Below the pieces are notes generated by a model. It made no database searches. It had not been told where the DNA came from and saw only the letters and a list, made by a program, of their open reading frames with translations. DNA of 64,000 nt from Flavobacterium sp. BFFFF1. Its GTDB lineage: Bacteria > Bacteroidota > Bacteroidia > Flavobacteriales > Flavobacteriaceae. Numbering within the stretch: position 1 is the first letter of the stretch; each line of letters opens with the position of its first letter. Of this stretch, positions 8,382 through 17,365 are shown piece after piece. Location: positions 149,745 to 213,744 of the forward strand of contig NZ_NKJE01000004.1 of assembly GCF_002256285.1 (NCBI RefSeq), in the 5' to 3' direction. The translations under genes were made by a program, and so were the position numbers.

Positions 8382-9137
8382 TTATTTAAATTTCTCCAAT
8401 GTTTTCTTCGTAAAATCACTCAACACCAAACGTCCGCTGATGGCGGCGCGCTCGGCTAAAAGGTTGTCCCAATCGTCAGTGCCTTTCCAGAATATTTTCT
8501 TCATTTCGGTCATGGCCTCGGGATTGTAGGTGCATAAGTGTTTTGCAAACGCGTCTACAGCTGCGTCCATTTCGTCTATACTTTCAAAAACCTGTGCAAA
8601 AAGCCCTTTGCTCCTCGCCCATTCCGCTTCATAAAATGTATTGGCATCGATAGCGATTTGTGACATCGCTGAAACGCCCATCTTTCTTTCAATTGCGGGT
8701 GAAACCACAAATGGGCCAATCCCAACGTTGAGTTCGCTCAGCTTTATCGCTGCAAATTTCGTTGCAAAGCAATAATCGGTGGAAGCTGCAATCCCCACGC
8801 CGCCGCCGACCGTCTTTCCCTGAATGCGTCCAATGATGAATTTAGGGCATTTGCGCATCGCGTTGATGACATTCGCAAAACCGGAGAAAAATACTTTTCC
8901 GGTCGCAGCGTCATTGATGTTGATCAATTCCTTGAAGCTGGCTCCGGCACAAAACGTGCGGTCGCCGCCGCTTTTGAGGATGATGACTTTGACATTGTCG
9001 TCGTTTCCTGTTTTTGTAATCGTTTCCGCCAATTGCGCGAGAATATTTCCCGGCAATGAATTCTGCTCCGGATGGAAGAATTCGATTGTCGCAATGTTGT
9101 TTTCTATGTTTGATTTTACGTATGCTTCTGTTGACAT
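8382..9137 (-). CDS. Enoyl-CoA hydratase/isomerase family protein of the paa operon
   Basis: 251-aa crotonase-fold enzyme. Oxyanion-hole segments are FCAGASFKEL and KTVGGGVGIAAS. The active-site region reads KLSELNVGIGPFVVSP, resembling the methylglutaconyl-CoA hydratase branch (LSEV.LGL.P..ISP) more than PaaF or PaaG, so it probably has one catalytic glutamate (in SELN). In the paa context it may serve as the PaaF-type hydratase of the dehydroadipyl-CoA stage; alternatively it acts in leucine degradation with the bkd genes downstream. Lies 123 nt after paaZ, with repeat copy B between. Confidence 0.85.
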   Translation of the reverse strand: MSTEAYVKSNIENNIATIEFFHPEQNSLPGNILAQLAETITKTGNDDNVKVIILKSGGDRTFCAGASFKELININDAATGKVFFSGFANVINAMRKCPKFIIGRIQGKTVGGGVGIAASTDYCFATKFAAIKLSELNVGIGPFVVSPAIERKMGVSAMSQIAIDANTFYEAEWARSKGLFAQVFESIDEMDAAVDAFAKHLCTYNPEAMTEMKKIFWKGTDDWDNLLAERAAISGRLVLSDFTKKTLEKFK

Positions 9138-9165
9138 GTCGTCGATATTTAATTTATACTTGAAA

Positions 9166-9260
9166 CCCTAGCCCCGATAGAGCCGGTATCCTTTTCAGGA
9201 ATCCCCGCAGCGAAGCGAAGGAATTTACTGAAAAGATAAAGGCGAAAGCGGGAATAGCTC
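9166..9260 (+). repeat. Interspersed hairpin element, copy B
   Basis: Begins CCCTAGCCCCGATAGAGCC, ends AAGATAAAGGCGAAAGCGGG plus AATAGCTC. The inner arms CTTTTCAG and CTGAAAAG pair. It abuts the minus-strand paaZ stop codon at 9261-9263 and lies in the paaZ/enoyl-CoA hydratase spacer. Confidence 0.75.
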
Positions 9261-11759
9261 CTAATCCAAAATCCCAAATTGCTTAAAATGGTGGTTAAAG
9301 TGTTTCGTAGCCAACAAATCCCACTCAAATTTATCCATCATGCCAAACACCACATTCTTGGTGCGGGCTTCCGGATTTTCCTTAAAATACTGTTCATAAG
9401 CGTCCATCGCTTCCAGCAATTTCAACTTGGCAGTCGCCAGATCTGCATGTACCAAGTCCTCATTGCCTTCCGTTTTCATTAACGGATGCTTGTGGCCCAG
9501 CGGCATCGGGCGGTGGTTGAAAATCGTCTCGCGGTATTTGTCCAGATGTTCTGCCGGTGTCGCGATCTCGAAATCACCTTTTTGATTTGCGGCAAAACGG
9601 TATTGGTGCTCCATGTGCTCGACCATGTGCTGCGGTGTCATCGTACCCCAATTGGCTTTGTGGTTTACGGTAAGCTTCGTCAGGTATTCGTCAATATTAC
9701 TTCTGTTGATCTCTTGAAATGGCGATTTTTTCTGTACCATCGTCAGGATGGTGGCAATCGCGGTGAGTTCGTCATTTTGGTCGAAGACTTCCACGAACCA
9801 TTTTACGATTCCGCTTGGCAATTCCTCACCGCGGCTGTCGCGTTCCACTTTCTGTTTGCACGTCAAACGCACATACATCGTATCGTTGTGGTAAATCGGA
9901 CGTAGGAAACGGCATTCTTCCAGTCCGTAATTCGCAGCCACCGGACCTTTATTGGGCCATACAAATAGGCCAGCAGCGGCGGCTAAAATGAAATAACCGT
10001 GCGCGGTGCGTTTTTCGAAAATACTTCCTTTCAGGGAGGTGATATCGGTATGGGCATAGAAATGATCCCAGGTTAAATTGGCAAAATTGATGATGTCGGT
10101 GTCGGTGACGGTACGTTTGTGTGTTTTTAACGACATGCCCGGCTCGATATCATCCCAATAATATTTAAACGGATGTTCCGGTGCTTCCTTGTACGCCGAA
10201 TTCGGTTGGTAAATGCCGGTAATTTCCGTTAAAGTCGTTGGCGATCCCTGGATGGCGCAACGCTGCATATAATGTTTCACACCGCGCACGCCTCCCATTT
10301 CCTCACCGCCTCCGGCACGTCCCGGACCACCGTGCACCAACTGAGGTAATGGCGAACCATGGCCGGTGCTTTGCTTCGCGTTTTCGCGGTTCAGCACGAG
10401 GATTCGTCCGTGGTGTGATGCCGCGTTGACAACGTAATCTTTAGCTATTGTATCTGAATTGGTAACAATCGAAGACACTAACGAACCTTTGCCAAGTTTC
10501 GCCAATTCTACCGCTTCTTCGATGTTTTTATAAGGCATTAGTGTGGCAACGGGCCCGAAAGCTTCGGTTTCGTGAACCAGGGTATTTTTAAACGGATGGT
10601 CTTCGCGCAACAACATCGGGCTAATGAACGCGCCTTTTGAAGCGTCGGCACCTACTGTTGAAATTTTATCGTAATCGCCATACACAATCGAGGCCGTTTT
10701 AGCGATTTCTTTCGTCCTTAACCTGACTTCATTGACCTGCTCCTGACTTACCAGCGATCCCATACGGACTTCCTTCAGCCTTGGATCACCGATTGTGACT
10801 TTATCCAACGCTTTGCCAAGTGCGATCTGGACATCTTCGATGAGTTTTTCCGGAACGATGATACGGCGGATCGCGGTACATTTCTGCCCACATTTCACGG
10901 TCATTTCAGAACGCACTGCATTGACGAACAAATCAAACTCGGGTGTTCCCGGAATAGCATCTTCACCTAAAACGGAGCAGTTCAGCGAATCGGCTTCCAT
11001 ATTAAATGGCACGGATTCATTGATCAGCCTGGCGTTTGATTTTAGTTTACGGCCGGTATCGGCAGATCCGGTAAAAGTGACTACATCCTGCGATTCCACA
11101 AAGTCAAGAATGTTGTGTGCGCTTCCGCAGATGAGTTGCAGTGCGCCTTCAGGCAAAATTCCTGAGGCGATGATTTCTTTTACAACCGCTTCAGTCAGGT
11201 ACGACGTTGAAGTGGCCGGTTTGACAACTGCGGGCATTCCTGCCATCCAGTTTACCGCACATTTTTCAAGCATGCCCCAGATTGGGAAGTTGAATGCGTT
11301 GATGTGTATGGCAACGCCGGGTTTAGGAACCAGGATGTGGTGTGCCATAAAACGTCCGCCACGGGATAAATCAATCGCGTCGCCTTCGACATCATAAGGC
11401 TGGTTTGGAAATAATTTTCGCAATGACGCATTGGCAAACAAATTGCCAAAACCACCTTCAATATCAATCCAGCTGTCTACACGCGTAGCCCCCGTCTTGT
11501 AACTGAGTTCGTAAAAGATTTCCTTTTTCTTTGTGAGGTATAAAGCCAGTTTCTTGAGCATATTGCCGCGCTCCTGGAACGTCATTTTGCGTAGTTTTGC
11601 ACCTCCGGTGGTTCTTCCGTAATGGAGGATTTCGCCGAAATTCAGTCCTTCTGCGGAGGCGTTTACGATAACGTCTCCTGTCACCGAATCAAATAATGGG
11701 ACCCCTTCGCCAAGGCCTTCCATCCAATGGCCGTTGACATAATTCTGTAATTTGCTCAT
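9261..11759 (-). CDS. paaZ: PaaZ: oxepin-CoA hydrolase / semialdehyde dehydrogenase, with extra C-terminal DinB-like domain
   Basis: 832 aa, about 150 longer than classical PaaZ. Residues about 1-520 form an aldehyde dehydrogenase (glutamate in [11 protein letters not shown], nucleophile in [13 protein letters not shown]). Residues about 540-680 form an MaoC/R-hydratase domain ([12 protein letters not shown] with the Asp-x4-His pair). Together they open the oxepin-CoA ring and oxidise the resulting semialdehyde. The last ~150 residues carry [12 protein letters not shown] and a terminal [11 protein letters not shown], which match a DUF1569/DinB-like metal-binding helical domain. Start ATG 11759 ([12 protein letters not shown]) is chosen; the frame extends upstream without ATG support. 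The stop directly abuts repeat copy B. Confidence 0.95.
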   Translation of the reverse strand: MSKLQNYVNGHWMEGLGEGVPLFDSVTGDVIVNASAEGLNFGEILHYGRTTGGAKLRKMTFQERGNMLKKLALYLTKKKEIFYELSYKTGATRVDSWIDIEGGFGNLFANASLRKLFPNQPYDVEGDAIDLSRGGRFMAHHILVPKPGVAIHINAFNFPIWGMLEKCAVNWMAGMPAVVKPATSTSYLTEAVVKEIIASGILPEGALQLICGSAHNILDFVESQDVVTFTGSADTGRKLKSNARLINESVPFNMEADSLNCSVLGEDAIPGTPEFDLFVNAVRSEMTVKCGQKCTAIRRIIVPEKLIEDVQIALGKALDKVTIGDPRLKEVRMGSLVSQEQVNEVRLRTKEIAKTASIVYGDYDKISTVGADASKGAFISPMLLREDHPFKNTLVHETEAFGPVATLMPYKNIEEAVELAKLGKGSLVSSIVTNSDTIAKDYVVNAASHHGRILVLNRENAKQSTGHGSPLPQLVHGGPGRAGGGEEMGGVRGVKHYMQRCAIQGSPTTLTEITGIYQPNSAYKEAPEHPFKYYWDDIEPGMSLKTHKRTVTDTDIINFANLTWDHFYAHTDITSLKGSIFEKRTAHGYFILAAAAGLFVWPNKGPVAANYGLEECRFLRPIYHNDTMYVRLTCKQKVERDSRGEELPSGIVKWFVEVFDQNDELTAIATILTMVQKKSPFQEINRSNIDEYLTKLTVNHKANWGTMTPQHMVEHMEHQYRFAANQKGDFEIATPAEHLDKYRETIFNHRPMPLGHKHPLMKTEGNEDLVHADLATAKLKLLEAMDAYEQYFKENPEARTKNVVFGMMDKFEWDLLATKHFNHHFKQFGILD

Positions 11760-11797
11760 ACCTATAAATTTAACCGCAACATTTTCTGTTACTGGGT

Positions 11798-13000
11798 TTA
11801 TGCTCTTTCTATAATCATCGCGTAGCCCTGCCCCACGCCAATACACATCGTGACCAATGCGTATTTCTTGCCTGTCAGGCTCAGCTCCAATGCGGCCGAA
11901 TACGCAATCCGCGCACCGGTAACGCCAAGCGGATGTCCGATGGCTATCGCTCCGCCATTTGGATTGATCCTTGGGTCGTCATCTTTTAATCCCAATGCGC
12001 GGATGCACGCAATACTTTGTGCTGCAAACGCCTCATTGAGTTCTATCATATCGATTTGGTCTAACGTTAAGTTTGCTTTTGCCAACGCCTTTTTCGTCGC
12101 TTCAACCGGGCCGATACCCATAATTCTTGGCTCGACGCCAACCACCGCTGAACTTACTATTCGCGCCAATGGTTTTAAATTATATTTTTTTACCGCTTCC
12201 GCAGAAGCTATTAAGACTGCCGCCGCCCCATCGTTTAATCCTGAGGCATTTCCCGCAGTCACCGTACCTTCTTTTCGGAACGCGCCACGCAATTTGGCAA
12301 GTCCTTCCATGGAGGAATTCGGTTTGATGAATTCGTCCTTATCAAATACGATTGGATTGCCTTTGCGCTGTGGAATTTCAACCGCTACAATTTCTTTTCC
12401 GAGACGTCCCGATTGTTGTGCTTTCGCCGCTTTCATTTGGCTGTGCAGCGCGAATTGGTCCTGGTCTTCTCTTGAAATCTGGTATTGGTCAACGAGGTTT
12501 TCAGCAGTTTCGCCCATCGCGTCCACGCCATACATCGCCTGCATTTTTGGGTTGATGAAACGCCAGCCGAAGCTCGAGTCGTACATTTTAGAATCCGTTC
12601 CATAAGCAGCTGATGGCTTGGACACCACGAGCGGTCCGCGCGTCATATTTTCGACACCGCCCGCAATAAACAAATCGCCATCGCCCGCTTTAATCGCGCG
12701 GTTCGCATGGATTACCGCGGATAGCCCTGAACTGCAAAGTCGGTTCACGGTTTCGCCCGGAACGGTTTGCGGTAAACCCGCCAATAGTAATGACATACGT
12801 GCTACGTTTCGATTATCCTCACCGGCTTGGTTTGCGCAGCCCATGATCACGTCGTCGTAATCGCTTTGCGGAATTTCGGGATGTTTTTCAGCCAAAGTCT
12901 TTATGACCAAAGCGCCAAGGTCGTCAGCGCGCACTGCGGCTAAAGTTCCCTGGTAATTCCCGATCGGCGTCCGTACGCCGTCTATGATGTATGCTTCCAT
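11798..13000 (-). CDS. paaJ: 3-oxoadipyl-CoA / 3-oxo-5,6-dehydrosuberyl-CoA thiolase
   Basis: 400-aa thiolase that releases acetyl-CoA at two steps of the paa pathway. Catalytic residues are visible: acylated Cys in VNRLCSSGLSAV (about 90), His in GGAIAIGHPLG (about 356) and proton-shuttling Cys in TMCIGVGQG (about 386). Starts at ATG 13000 (MEAYIIDGVRTPIGNYQG) and ends 38 nt before paaZ. Thiolases of fatty-acid degradation are close relatives; placement inside the paa operon decides the name. Confidence 0.93.
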   Translation of the reverse strand: MEAYIIDGVRTPIGNYQGTLAAVRADDLGALVIKTLAEKHPEIPQSDYDDVIMGCANQAGEDNRNVARMSLLLAGLPQTVPGETVNRLCSSGLSAVIHANRAIKAGDGDLFIAGGVENMTRGPLVVSKPSAAYGTDSKMYDSSFGWRFINPKMQAMYGVDAMGETAENLVDQYQISREDQDQFALHSQMKAAKAQQSGRLGKEIVAVEIPQRKGNPIVFDKDEFIKPNSSMEGLAKLRGAFRKEGTVTAGNASGLNDGAAAVLIASAEAVKKYNLKPLARIVSSAVVGVEPRIMGIGPVEATKKALAKANLTLDQIDMIELNEAFAAQSIACIRALGLKDDDPRINPNGGAIAIGHPLGVTGARIAYSAALELSLTGKKYALVTMCIGVGQGYAMIIERA

Positions 13001-13011
13001 TATTTTAAATA

Positions 13012-13092
13012 ATAATCAATAATTAATAAGGAATAGTGGCGTGAGCAGTAAATTTGACTTCAGCCGTTCTATACATTGTTAATTGTTAATTG
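13012..13092. repeat. AT-rich inverted tandem words between paaI and paaJ
   Basis: The left side carries AATAATCAATAATTAATAA. The right side carries TTGTTAATTGTTAATTGTT followed by AACTATTAATTG, the inverted partner. Confidence 0.5.
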
Positions 13093-13506
13093 TTAACTAT
13101 TAATTGTCCATTGCCTATCGCTTCGGAACACCGTTCCCTTAAACAATGCGACGGTAATATTTCCTTTTTTTATCTCGACGGTATAAAAACCGAATTTATT
13201 CTTTAATGCATTTTCTTTGGCCACTGCCGAAATTAGATCGCCTTCCTTCAGCGATTCGATGTGGTTGATCGACGTGTCAATGCTCAACGCCTGTCGTCCA
13301 TGCGAATTTGACGCAAAGGCCAAAGCGCTGTCTGCAATCGCATACGTAATCGCACCGTGCGCGATCCCGAAGCCATTCAGCATGTCTTTCCTGATGGTCA
13401 TGGACAAAGTACATTCGCCTTTAGCAACGTGTTCAACGGCAATCCCCAGCCATTGGCTGAAGGCATCGTTGTCAAACATTTTATGTACGATTTCGTTCGG
13501 TGCCAT
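13093..13506 (-). CDS. paaI: PaaI hotdog-fold acyl-CoA thioesterase
   Basis: 137 aa. Hotdog thioesterase that clears dead-end hydroxyphenylacetyl-CoA species. The motif GFGIAHGAITYAIADSALAFA (about residues 45-65) is the family's HGG-like active-site region, with the catalytic Asp in the helix, followed by SIDTSINHIESLKEGD. The ATG at 13506 follows directly after the paaH stop codon (no spacing), so translation is probably coupled. Confidence 0.92.
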   Translation of the reverse strand: MAPNEIVHKMFDNDAFSQWLGIAVEHVAKGECTLSMTIRKDMLNGFGIAHGAITYAIADSALAFASNSHGRQALSIDTSINHIESLKEGDLISAVAKENALKNKFGFYTVEIKKGNITVALFKGTVFRSDRQWTINS

Positions 13507-14655
13507 TTAAAAAAACATTTTATTTTCCTGATTCATTTTCCTCAGCAACGGACTGCAGCGGTAACGGTCTTCCTGGTACTCATGGTATAAATTATCCATC
13601 GCCGCCACGCACCAGCCGATTTCCATTTCATCCGCCCAGGCGAGTAGTCCTTTTGGATAATTGACGCCTTTGGTCATGGCGTTGTCAATGTCTTTTGCGG
13701 AAGCGATATTTAAAAATAAGGCTTCGGCGGCATCATTGATCAGCATAGCCAAAATGCGCTCGAATATGTACTTGCCTAAAGCCGCATCTTCTTTGGGTTT
13801 TGGCATTTCTTCATTGTAATTATAAAATCCGCGGCCCGTTTTCCTGCCTAAGAATCCGGCTTCCGTTAAACGCTTTTGTGTAAAAGAGGGCTTGTATCTT
13901 GGGTCAAAATAAAATGCCGTAAAAACGGTTTCGGTTACGACATAATTTACATCATGCCCGATGAAATCCATCAGTTCAAAAGGCCCCATACGGAAACCAC
14001 CGAAGGTTTTCATGGCCCAGTCTATCGTGGCAAAATCGGCTTTTCCTTCTTCGTAAATGCGTAACGCTTCGCCATAAAATGGACGGGCCACGCGGTTTAC
14101 AATAAATCCGGGTGTGTCTTTGGCTACGGCAACGATTTTATTCCAACCGGAAATAATTTCTACTGTTTCATCCAATACTTCCATGCCTGTCTGTACCGCC
14201 GGAATTACCTCAACCAACTGCATTAATGGCGCAGGATTGAAGAAATGGACTCCGATGACACGCTCCGATTTTTTACAGGAAGCGGCAATGGATGCAATAG
14301 ATAATGACGAGGTATTTGAGGCTAAAATTGTATTTTCAGAGACAACTAATTCAAGTTCGCTAAATAATTTGCGCTTGATGTCCAGATTTTCGATGATGGC
14401 TTCGATAACCAAATCGGAATCAGATAAATCTTCGATGGCATTGGCATAAGTAATATTTCCATGAATCCTCGCTTTTTCTTCGGCGTTGATTTTGCCTTTT
14501 TCCAGAAGCGTCGCCATCGTTTTTTCAAGAGCGGCCCTGCTTTTTGCAATCGCTTCCAGATTCGTATCGTAAATTTTTACAGAACAGCCGGCCGTAGCCG
14601 CAACTTGTGCGATGCCACTTCCCATGGTTCCGGAACCGATTACTGCTACTTTCAT
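13507..14655 (-). CDS. paaH: 3-hydroxyacyl-CoA dehydrogenase (3-hydroxyadipyl-CoA dehydrogenase)
   Basis: 382-aa NAD-dependent dehydrogenase. The Rossmann motif VIGSGTMGSGIAQVAA starts at residue 5. Others are GVHFFNPAPLMQLVEVIP (catalytic His region), DTPGFIVNRV, and a C-terminal helical domain duplicated in style (MLINDAAEALFLNIAS, GVNYPKGLLAWADE). It oxidises 3-hydroxyadipyl-CoA before the thiolase step. Lies between paaG and paaI with 60 nt and 0 nt spacing. Confidence 0.93.
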   Translation of the reverse strand: MKVAVIGSGTMGSGIAQVAATAGCSVKIYDTNLEAIAKSRAALEKTMATLLEKGKINAEEKARIHGNITYANAIEDLSDSDLVIEAIIENLDIKRKLFSELELVVSENTILASNTSSLSIASIAASCKKSERVIGVHFFNPAPLMQLVEVIPAVQTGMEVLDETVEIISGWNKIVAVAKDTPGFIVNRVARPFYGEALRIYEEGKADFATIDWAMKTFGGFRMGPFELMDFIGHDVNYVVTETVFTAFYFDPRYKPSFTQKRLTEAGFLGRKTGRGFYNYNEEMPKPKEDAALGKYIFERILAMLINDAAEALFLNIASAKDIDNAMTKGVNYPKGLLAWADEMEIGWCVAAMDNLYHEYQEDRYRCSPLLRKMNQENKMFF

Positions 14656-14715
14656 TTTTGGGTGTTGGTTTTTAGGTTTCGGGTTTTGGGCCGAAACCTG
14701 AAATTCAATTTTGTT
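14656..14715. repeat. Hairpin spacer between paaG and paaH
   Basis: Contains GGGTGTTGG followed by TTAGGTTTCGG, whose inverse CCGAAACCTGAA follows after an 8-nt loop. Same style as the spacers on both sides of paaB. Confidence 0.5.
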
Positions 14716-15495
14716 TTAATTTCCTTTAAATTCGGGTATGCGTTTCTCTACGAAAGCGGTTACGCCTTCATTGTAATCATTGGTGGAACTGGCTTCGATC
14801 TGCAACTTAGATTCGAGGGCGAGTTGTTGTTCCAGATTGTTGGTCATGGATTCATTGAGTAATCTTTTGGTCAGGCCCAACGCTTTTGTGGGCATGGTTG
14901 CCAGTGTTGTCGCGAGCTTCAAAACTTCTGCTTCAAATGTTTCTGGTGTGAACACTTTGTAGATCATGCCCATTTGCAGCGCTTCCGCAGACGATACTTT
15001 GTCACCTAACATCATCAGCGCCATGGCTTTTTGGAAGCCGATTAATCTTGGCAAAAAGAACGTTCCTGCGCTGTCCGGTACGAGACCTATTTTACTGAAT
15101 GCCTGGATGAAGGCTGCATTTTCGGAAGCGACAACAATGTCACAGGCCAATGCGATATTGGCGCCTGCGCCTGCAGCGACGCCATTTACAGCCCCTACGA
15201 CCGGTTTTTCAATCGTCCTTATTTTTTGAATAATCGGGTTATAATGCTCTTCGAGGATTTTACGGAAACCCGGCATTAATTCCGGTGTGGTCACTTCTTT
15301 TAAGTCCTGTCCGGCACAGAATGCCTTTCCGGCTCCGGTGATTACAATTGCACGAACGTTGTCGTCTTTGGCGCATTGGTCTAAAGTGTCCTGCATCAAA
15401 AGCGCCATTTCCCGATTGAAGCTGTTAAATACTTCCGGGCGGTTTAACGTGATAAAACCGATGTTATTTTCAATCTTTAGAAGGATGCTACTCAT
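14716..15495 (-). CDS. paaG: PaaG: ring-1,2-epoxyphenylacetyl-CoA isomerase
   Basis: 259-aa crotonase-fold enzyme that converts the epoxide to the seven-membered oxepin-CoA (and isomerises later enoyl-CoA intermediates). Typical PaaG residues are FCAGQDLKEV, VAAGAGANIALACDI, and AFSKIGLVPDSAGTFFLPRLIG with the catalytic aspartate in PDS. Start ATG 15495 (MSSILLKIENNIG) is preferred; the frame continues upstream through repeat-like sequence to 15555. 67 nt after paaD. Confidence 0.93.
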   Translation of the reverse strand: MSSILLKIENNIGFITLNRPEVFNSFNREMALLMQDTLDQCAKDDNVRAIVITGAGKAFCAGQDLKEVTTPELMPGFRKILEEHYNPIIQKIRTIEKPVVGAVNGVAAGAGANIALACDIVVASENAAFIQAFSKIGLVPDSAGTFFLPRLIGFQKAMALMMLGDKVSSAEALQMGMIYKVFTPETFEAEVLKLATTLATMPTKALGLTKRLLNESMTNNLEQQLALESKLQIEASSTNDYNEGVTAFVEKRIPEFKGN

Positions 15496-15562
15496 TATTA
15501 ATTTATTTTGCTGCGCTCCATACAATTCGGCCGCGCCTCGGGTGTTCATTATCAATTATTAA

Positions 15563-16063
15563 TTACTTAAGGCATTTAAAATAATCAAATGGTTCCTGAC
15601 AGTCCTGGCATTGGAAAAATGCCTTGCATGCTGTGGAGCCAAACTGGCTGATCATTTTTGTATTTTGTGAGCCACATTGCGGGCATTTTACTATCTTCTT
15701 GTTTCCGAGTAAAGCTTCGACATCGGCTTCCGGTTCGAGCGGGGCCGCGATGCCGTAATCATCGAGGGCTTTTCTGCCTTTCGGTGTGATCCAGTCGGAG
15801 GTCCAGGCTGGTGACAGCACCAATTTTACTTTGGCCTCGATACCTTTCTCCATCAGCGCTTTTTTGATATCGTCTCCAATCACATCCATCGCGGGGCAGC
15901 CGCTGTACGTGGGTGTAATTTGTATTTCTGCAATGCCATCATTCATTTCGGCAGACCGCACGACACCCATGTCCATAATTGACAACACCGGAATCTCAGG
16001 ATCGGAGACCGAAGCGAGGATTTCGGCAAGTTTTGGGTCGATATGTTGTTGCGTTTCTGTCAT
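15563..16063 (-). CDS. paaD: PaaD: Mip18/DUF59-type assembly factor of phenylacetyl-CoA epoxidase
   Basis: 166 aa. N-terminal MIP18/DUF59 domain (SVSDPEIPVLSIMDMGVV, TYSGCPAMDVI) and C-terminal zinc ribbon (KCPQCGSQ...FFQCQDCQEPF, four cysteines). PaaD is needed for metallation or Fe-S maturation of the epoxidase rather than for catalysis. It follows paaC after a 131-nt spacer holding repeat copy C. Confidence 0.93.
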   Translation of the reverse strand: MTETQQHIDPKLAEILASVSDPEIPVLSIMDMGVVRSAEMNDGIAEIQITPTYSGCPAMDVIGDDIKKALMEKGIEAKVKLVLSPAWTSDWITPKGRKALDDYGIAAPLEPEADVEALLGNKKIVKCPQCGSQNTKMISQFGSTACKAFFQCQDCQEPFDYFKCLK

Positions 16064-16080
16064 TTCATTTTAGTTGGAGG

Positions 16081-16185
16081 CCCTAGCCCTGATGGAAGCG
16101 GCATCCTTTTAGCGGTTCTCGATACGTGCTTTACAAGCACACTCGAACTGACGCTAAAAGATACAGCGGACAGCAGGTTCCCGGC
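16081..16185 (+). repeat. Interspersed hairpin element, copy C
   Basis: Begins CCCTAGCCCTGATGGAAGCG. The arms CCTTTTAGCG and CGCTAAAAG pair. The loop holds its own inverted repeat (TTCTCGATACGTGC ... GCACACTCGAA). It ends AAGATACAGCGGACAGCAGG. Lies in the paaC-paaD spacer. Confidence 0.75.
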
Positions 16186-16194
16186 TTCTAAAAA

Positions 16195-16944
16195 TTACCA
16201 ATTCATATTTGGAAACGTGCGCTGCATGTATTGTAAATCGGCCAAAAGGTACCCCATGTGTTCACTATGGATGCCCTGTTTGCCGCCTTTCTGGAAATAT
16301 TTCATGTCCGGTACCTGCAATGTCGCTTCTTCGAGCACCGCCGCTACGTGAGCATGGAATTCCGGTTTCAGCAGGGTGACATCTACCCCGATTCCTTCGC
16401 TCACCATCGCTTTATCGGCATCCGTCTGGTAAAATAATTCGTCGGTAAACGTCCACAAATCGTTGATGGCGTTTTGTATCCGTTGGTGGCTTTCTTCGGT
16501 GCCGTCGCCCAGCCTTTTGATCCAATCCGAGGAAAAACGCTGGTGGTAACTGACTTCCTTGATGCTTTTTTTGGCTATGGCGGCGAGTGTCTCGTCCTGG
16601 CTGTATTGCAATTGCTGCAACAGCAACAGGTGGAACGCATCGAATAAAAACTGCCTGCCGATGGAATAGGCGAAATCGGTATTGGGCTGTTCCACCAAAA
16701 GCACGTTTTTGTATTCGCGTTCGCTGCGCAGGAAGGCGAGCGTATCTTCAGTCGCATCTCCGCCGATGATGTCTGCAGCATATTGATAGTAGCTGCGCGT
16801 CTGGCCAAGCAGGTCGAGCGTGATATTGGTCATCGCGATATCCACTTCGAGGTTTGGGCCATGGCCACAAAGTTCCCCGAGGCGTTGGCCAAGGATTAGC
16901 GCGTTGTCTGCGATGCCGTAGATGTATTGGACGAGGTTGTTCAT
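16195..16944 (-). CDS. paaC: PaaC: structural subunit of phenylacetyl-CoA 1,2-epoxidase
   Basis: 249-aa ferritin-like subunit that pairs with catalytic PaaA. Helical pattern with NNLVQYIYGIADNALILGQRL at the start, DIAMTNITLDLLGQTRSYY, and EVSYHQRFSSDWIKRLGDGT. The ATG at 16944 is used instead of the TTG at 16947. Between paaB (70 nt upstream) and paaD. Confidence 0.94.
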   Translation of the reverse strand: MNNLVQYIYGIADNALILGQRLGELCGHGPNLEVDIAMTNITLDLLGQTRSYYQYAADIIGGDATEDTLAFLRSEREYKNVLLVEQPNTDFAYSIGRQFLFDAFHLLLLQQLQYSQDETLAAIAKKSIKEVSYHQRFSSDWIKRLGDGTEESHQRIQNAINDLWTFTDELFYQTDADKAMVSEGIGVDVTLLKPEFHAHVAAVLEEATLQVPDMKYFQKGGKQGIHSEHMGYLLADLQYMQRTFPNMNW

Positions 16945-17014
16945 CAATATTGGTATTGGGTGTTGGGTGTTGGGTGTTGGTATTAAAACCCAACACCTAA
17001 AACCCAGAACCTGT
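16945..17014. repeat. GGGTGTT-word inverted repeat between paaB and paaC
   Basis: Tandem GGGTGTT units (three) followed by AAAACCCAACACCTAAAACCC, which is their inverse. An almost identical arrangement lies on the other side of paaB (17297-17365). Confidence 0.65.
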
Positions 17015-17296
17015 TTACATGTGTTTTAACTCCTCCGGCAATTCGTAAAATGTCGGATGGCGGTAAGCCTTGTCTTTTGCCGGTTCAAAAAATTCGCCGT
17101 TGTTTTCAGGGTTTGATGCCGTAATTTCGCTTGACGGCACCACCCAGATGCTGACGCCTTCCATTCTCCTGGTGTAGACATCGCGGGCATTCTCAAGCGC
17201 CATTGTTGCGTCGCTCGCGTGAAGGCTTCCGCAGTGGCGGTGTTCGAGTCCGTTTTTAGAGCGGACAAATACTTCCCAAAGTGGCCAGTTTTTCAT
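17015..17296 (-). CDS. paaB: PaaB: small subunit of phenylacetyl-CoA 1,2-epoxidase
   Basis: 93 aa, usual PaaB length. It starts MKNWPLWEVFVRSKNGLEH and contains HCGSLHASDATMALENARDVYTRR and EGVSIWVVPSSEITAS, the conserved PaaB blocks. It bridges PaaA/PaaC subunits in the epoxidase. ATG 17296 is chosen; the open frame upstream runs through the GGGTGTT repeat. Both flanking spacers (about 70 nt each) carry the same inverted word repeat. Confidence 0.95.
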   Translation of the reverse strand: MKNWPLWEVFVRSKNGLEHRHCGSLHASDATMALENARDVYTRRMEGVSIWVVPSSEITASNPENNGEFFEPAKDKAYRHPTFYELPEELKHM

Positions 17297-17365
17297 ATTG
17301 TTGGGTGTTGGGTACTGGGTGTTGGGTGTTGGTACTAAAACCCAACACCTAAAACCCAATACCTG
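17297..17365. repeat. GGGTGTT-word inverted repeat between paaA and paaB
   Basis: GTTGGGTGTTGGGTACTGGG with further GGGTGTT units, then AAAACCCAACACCTAAAACCC as inverted partner. Near copy of the 16945-17014 spacer. Confidence 0.65.

Noticed and set aside
15496..15555. Longer N-terminus for paaG
   Set aside because: The extra residues come from repeat-like DNA and the crotonase fold begins after ATG 15495.
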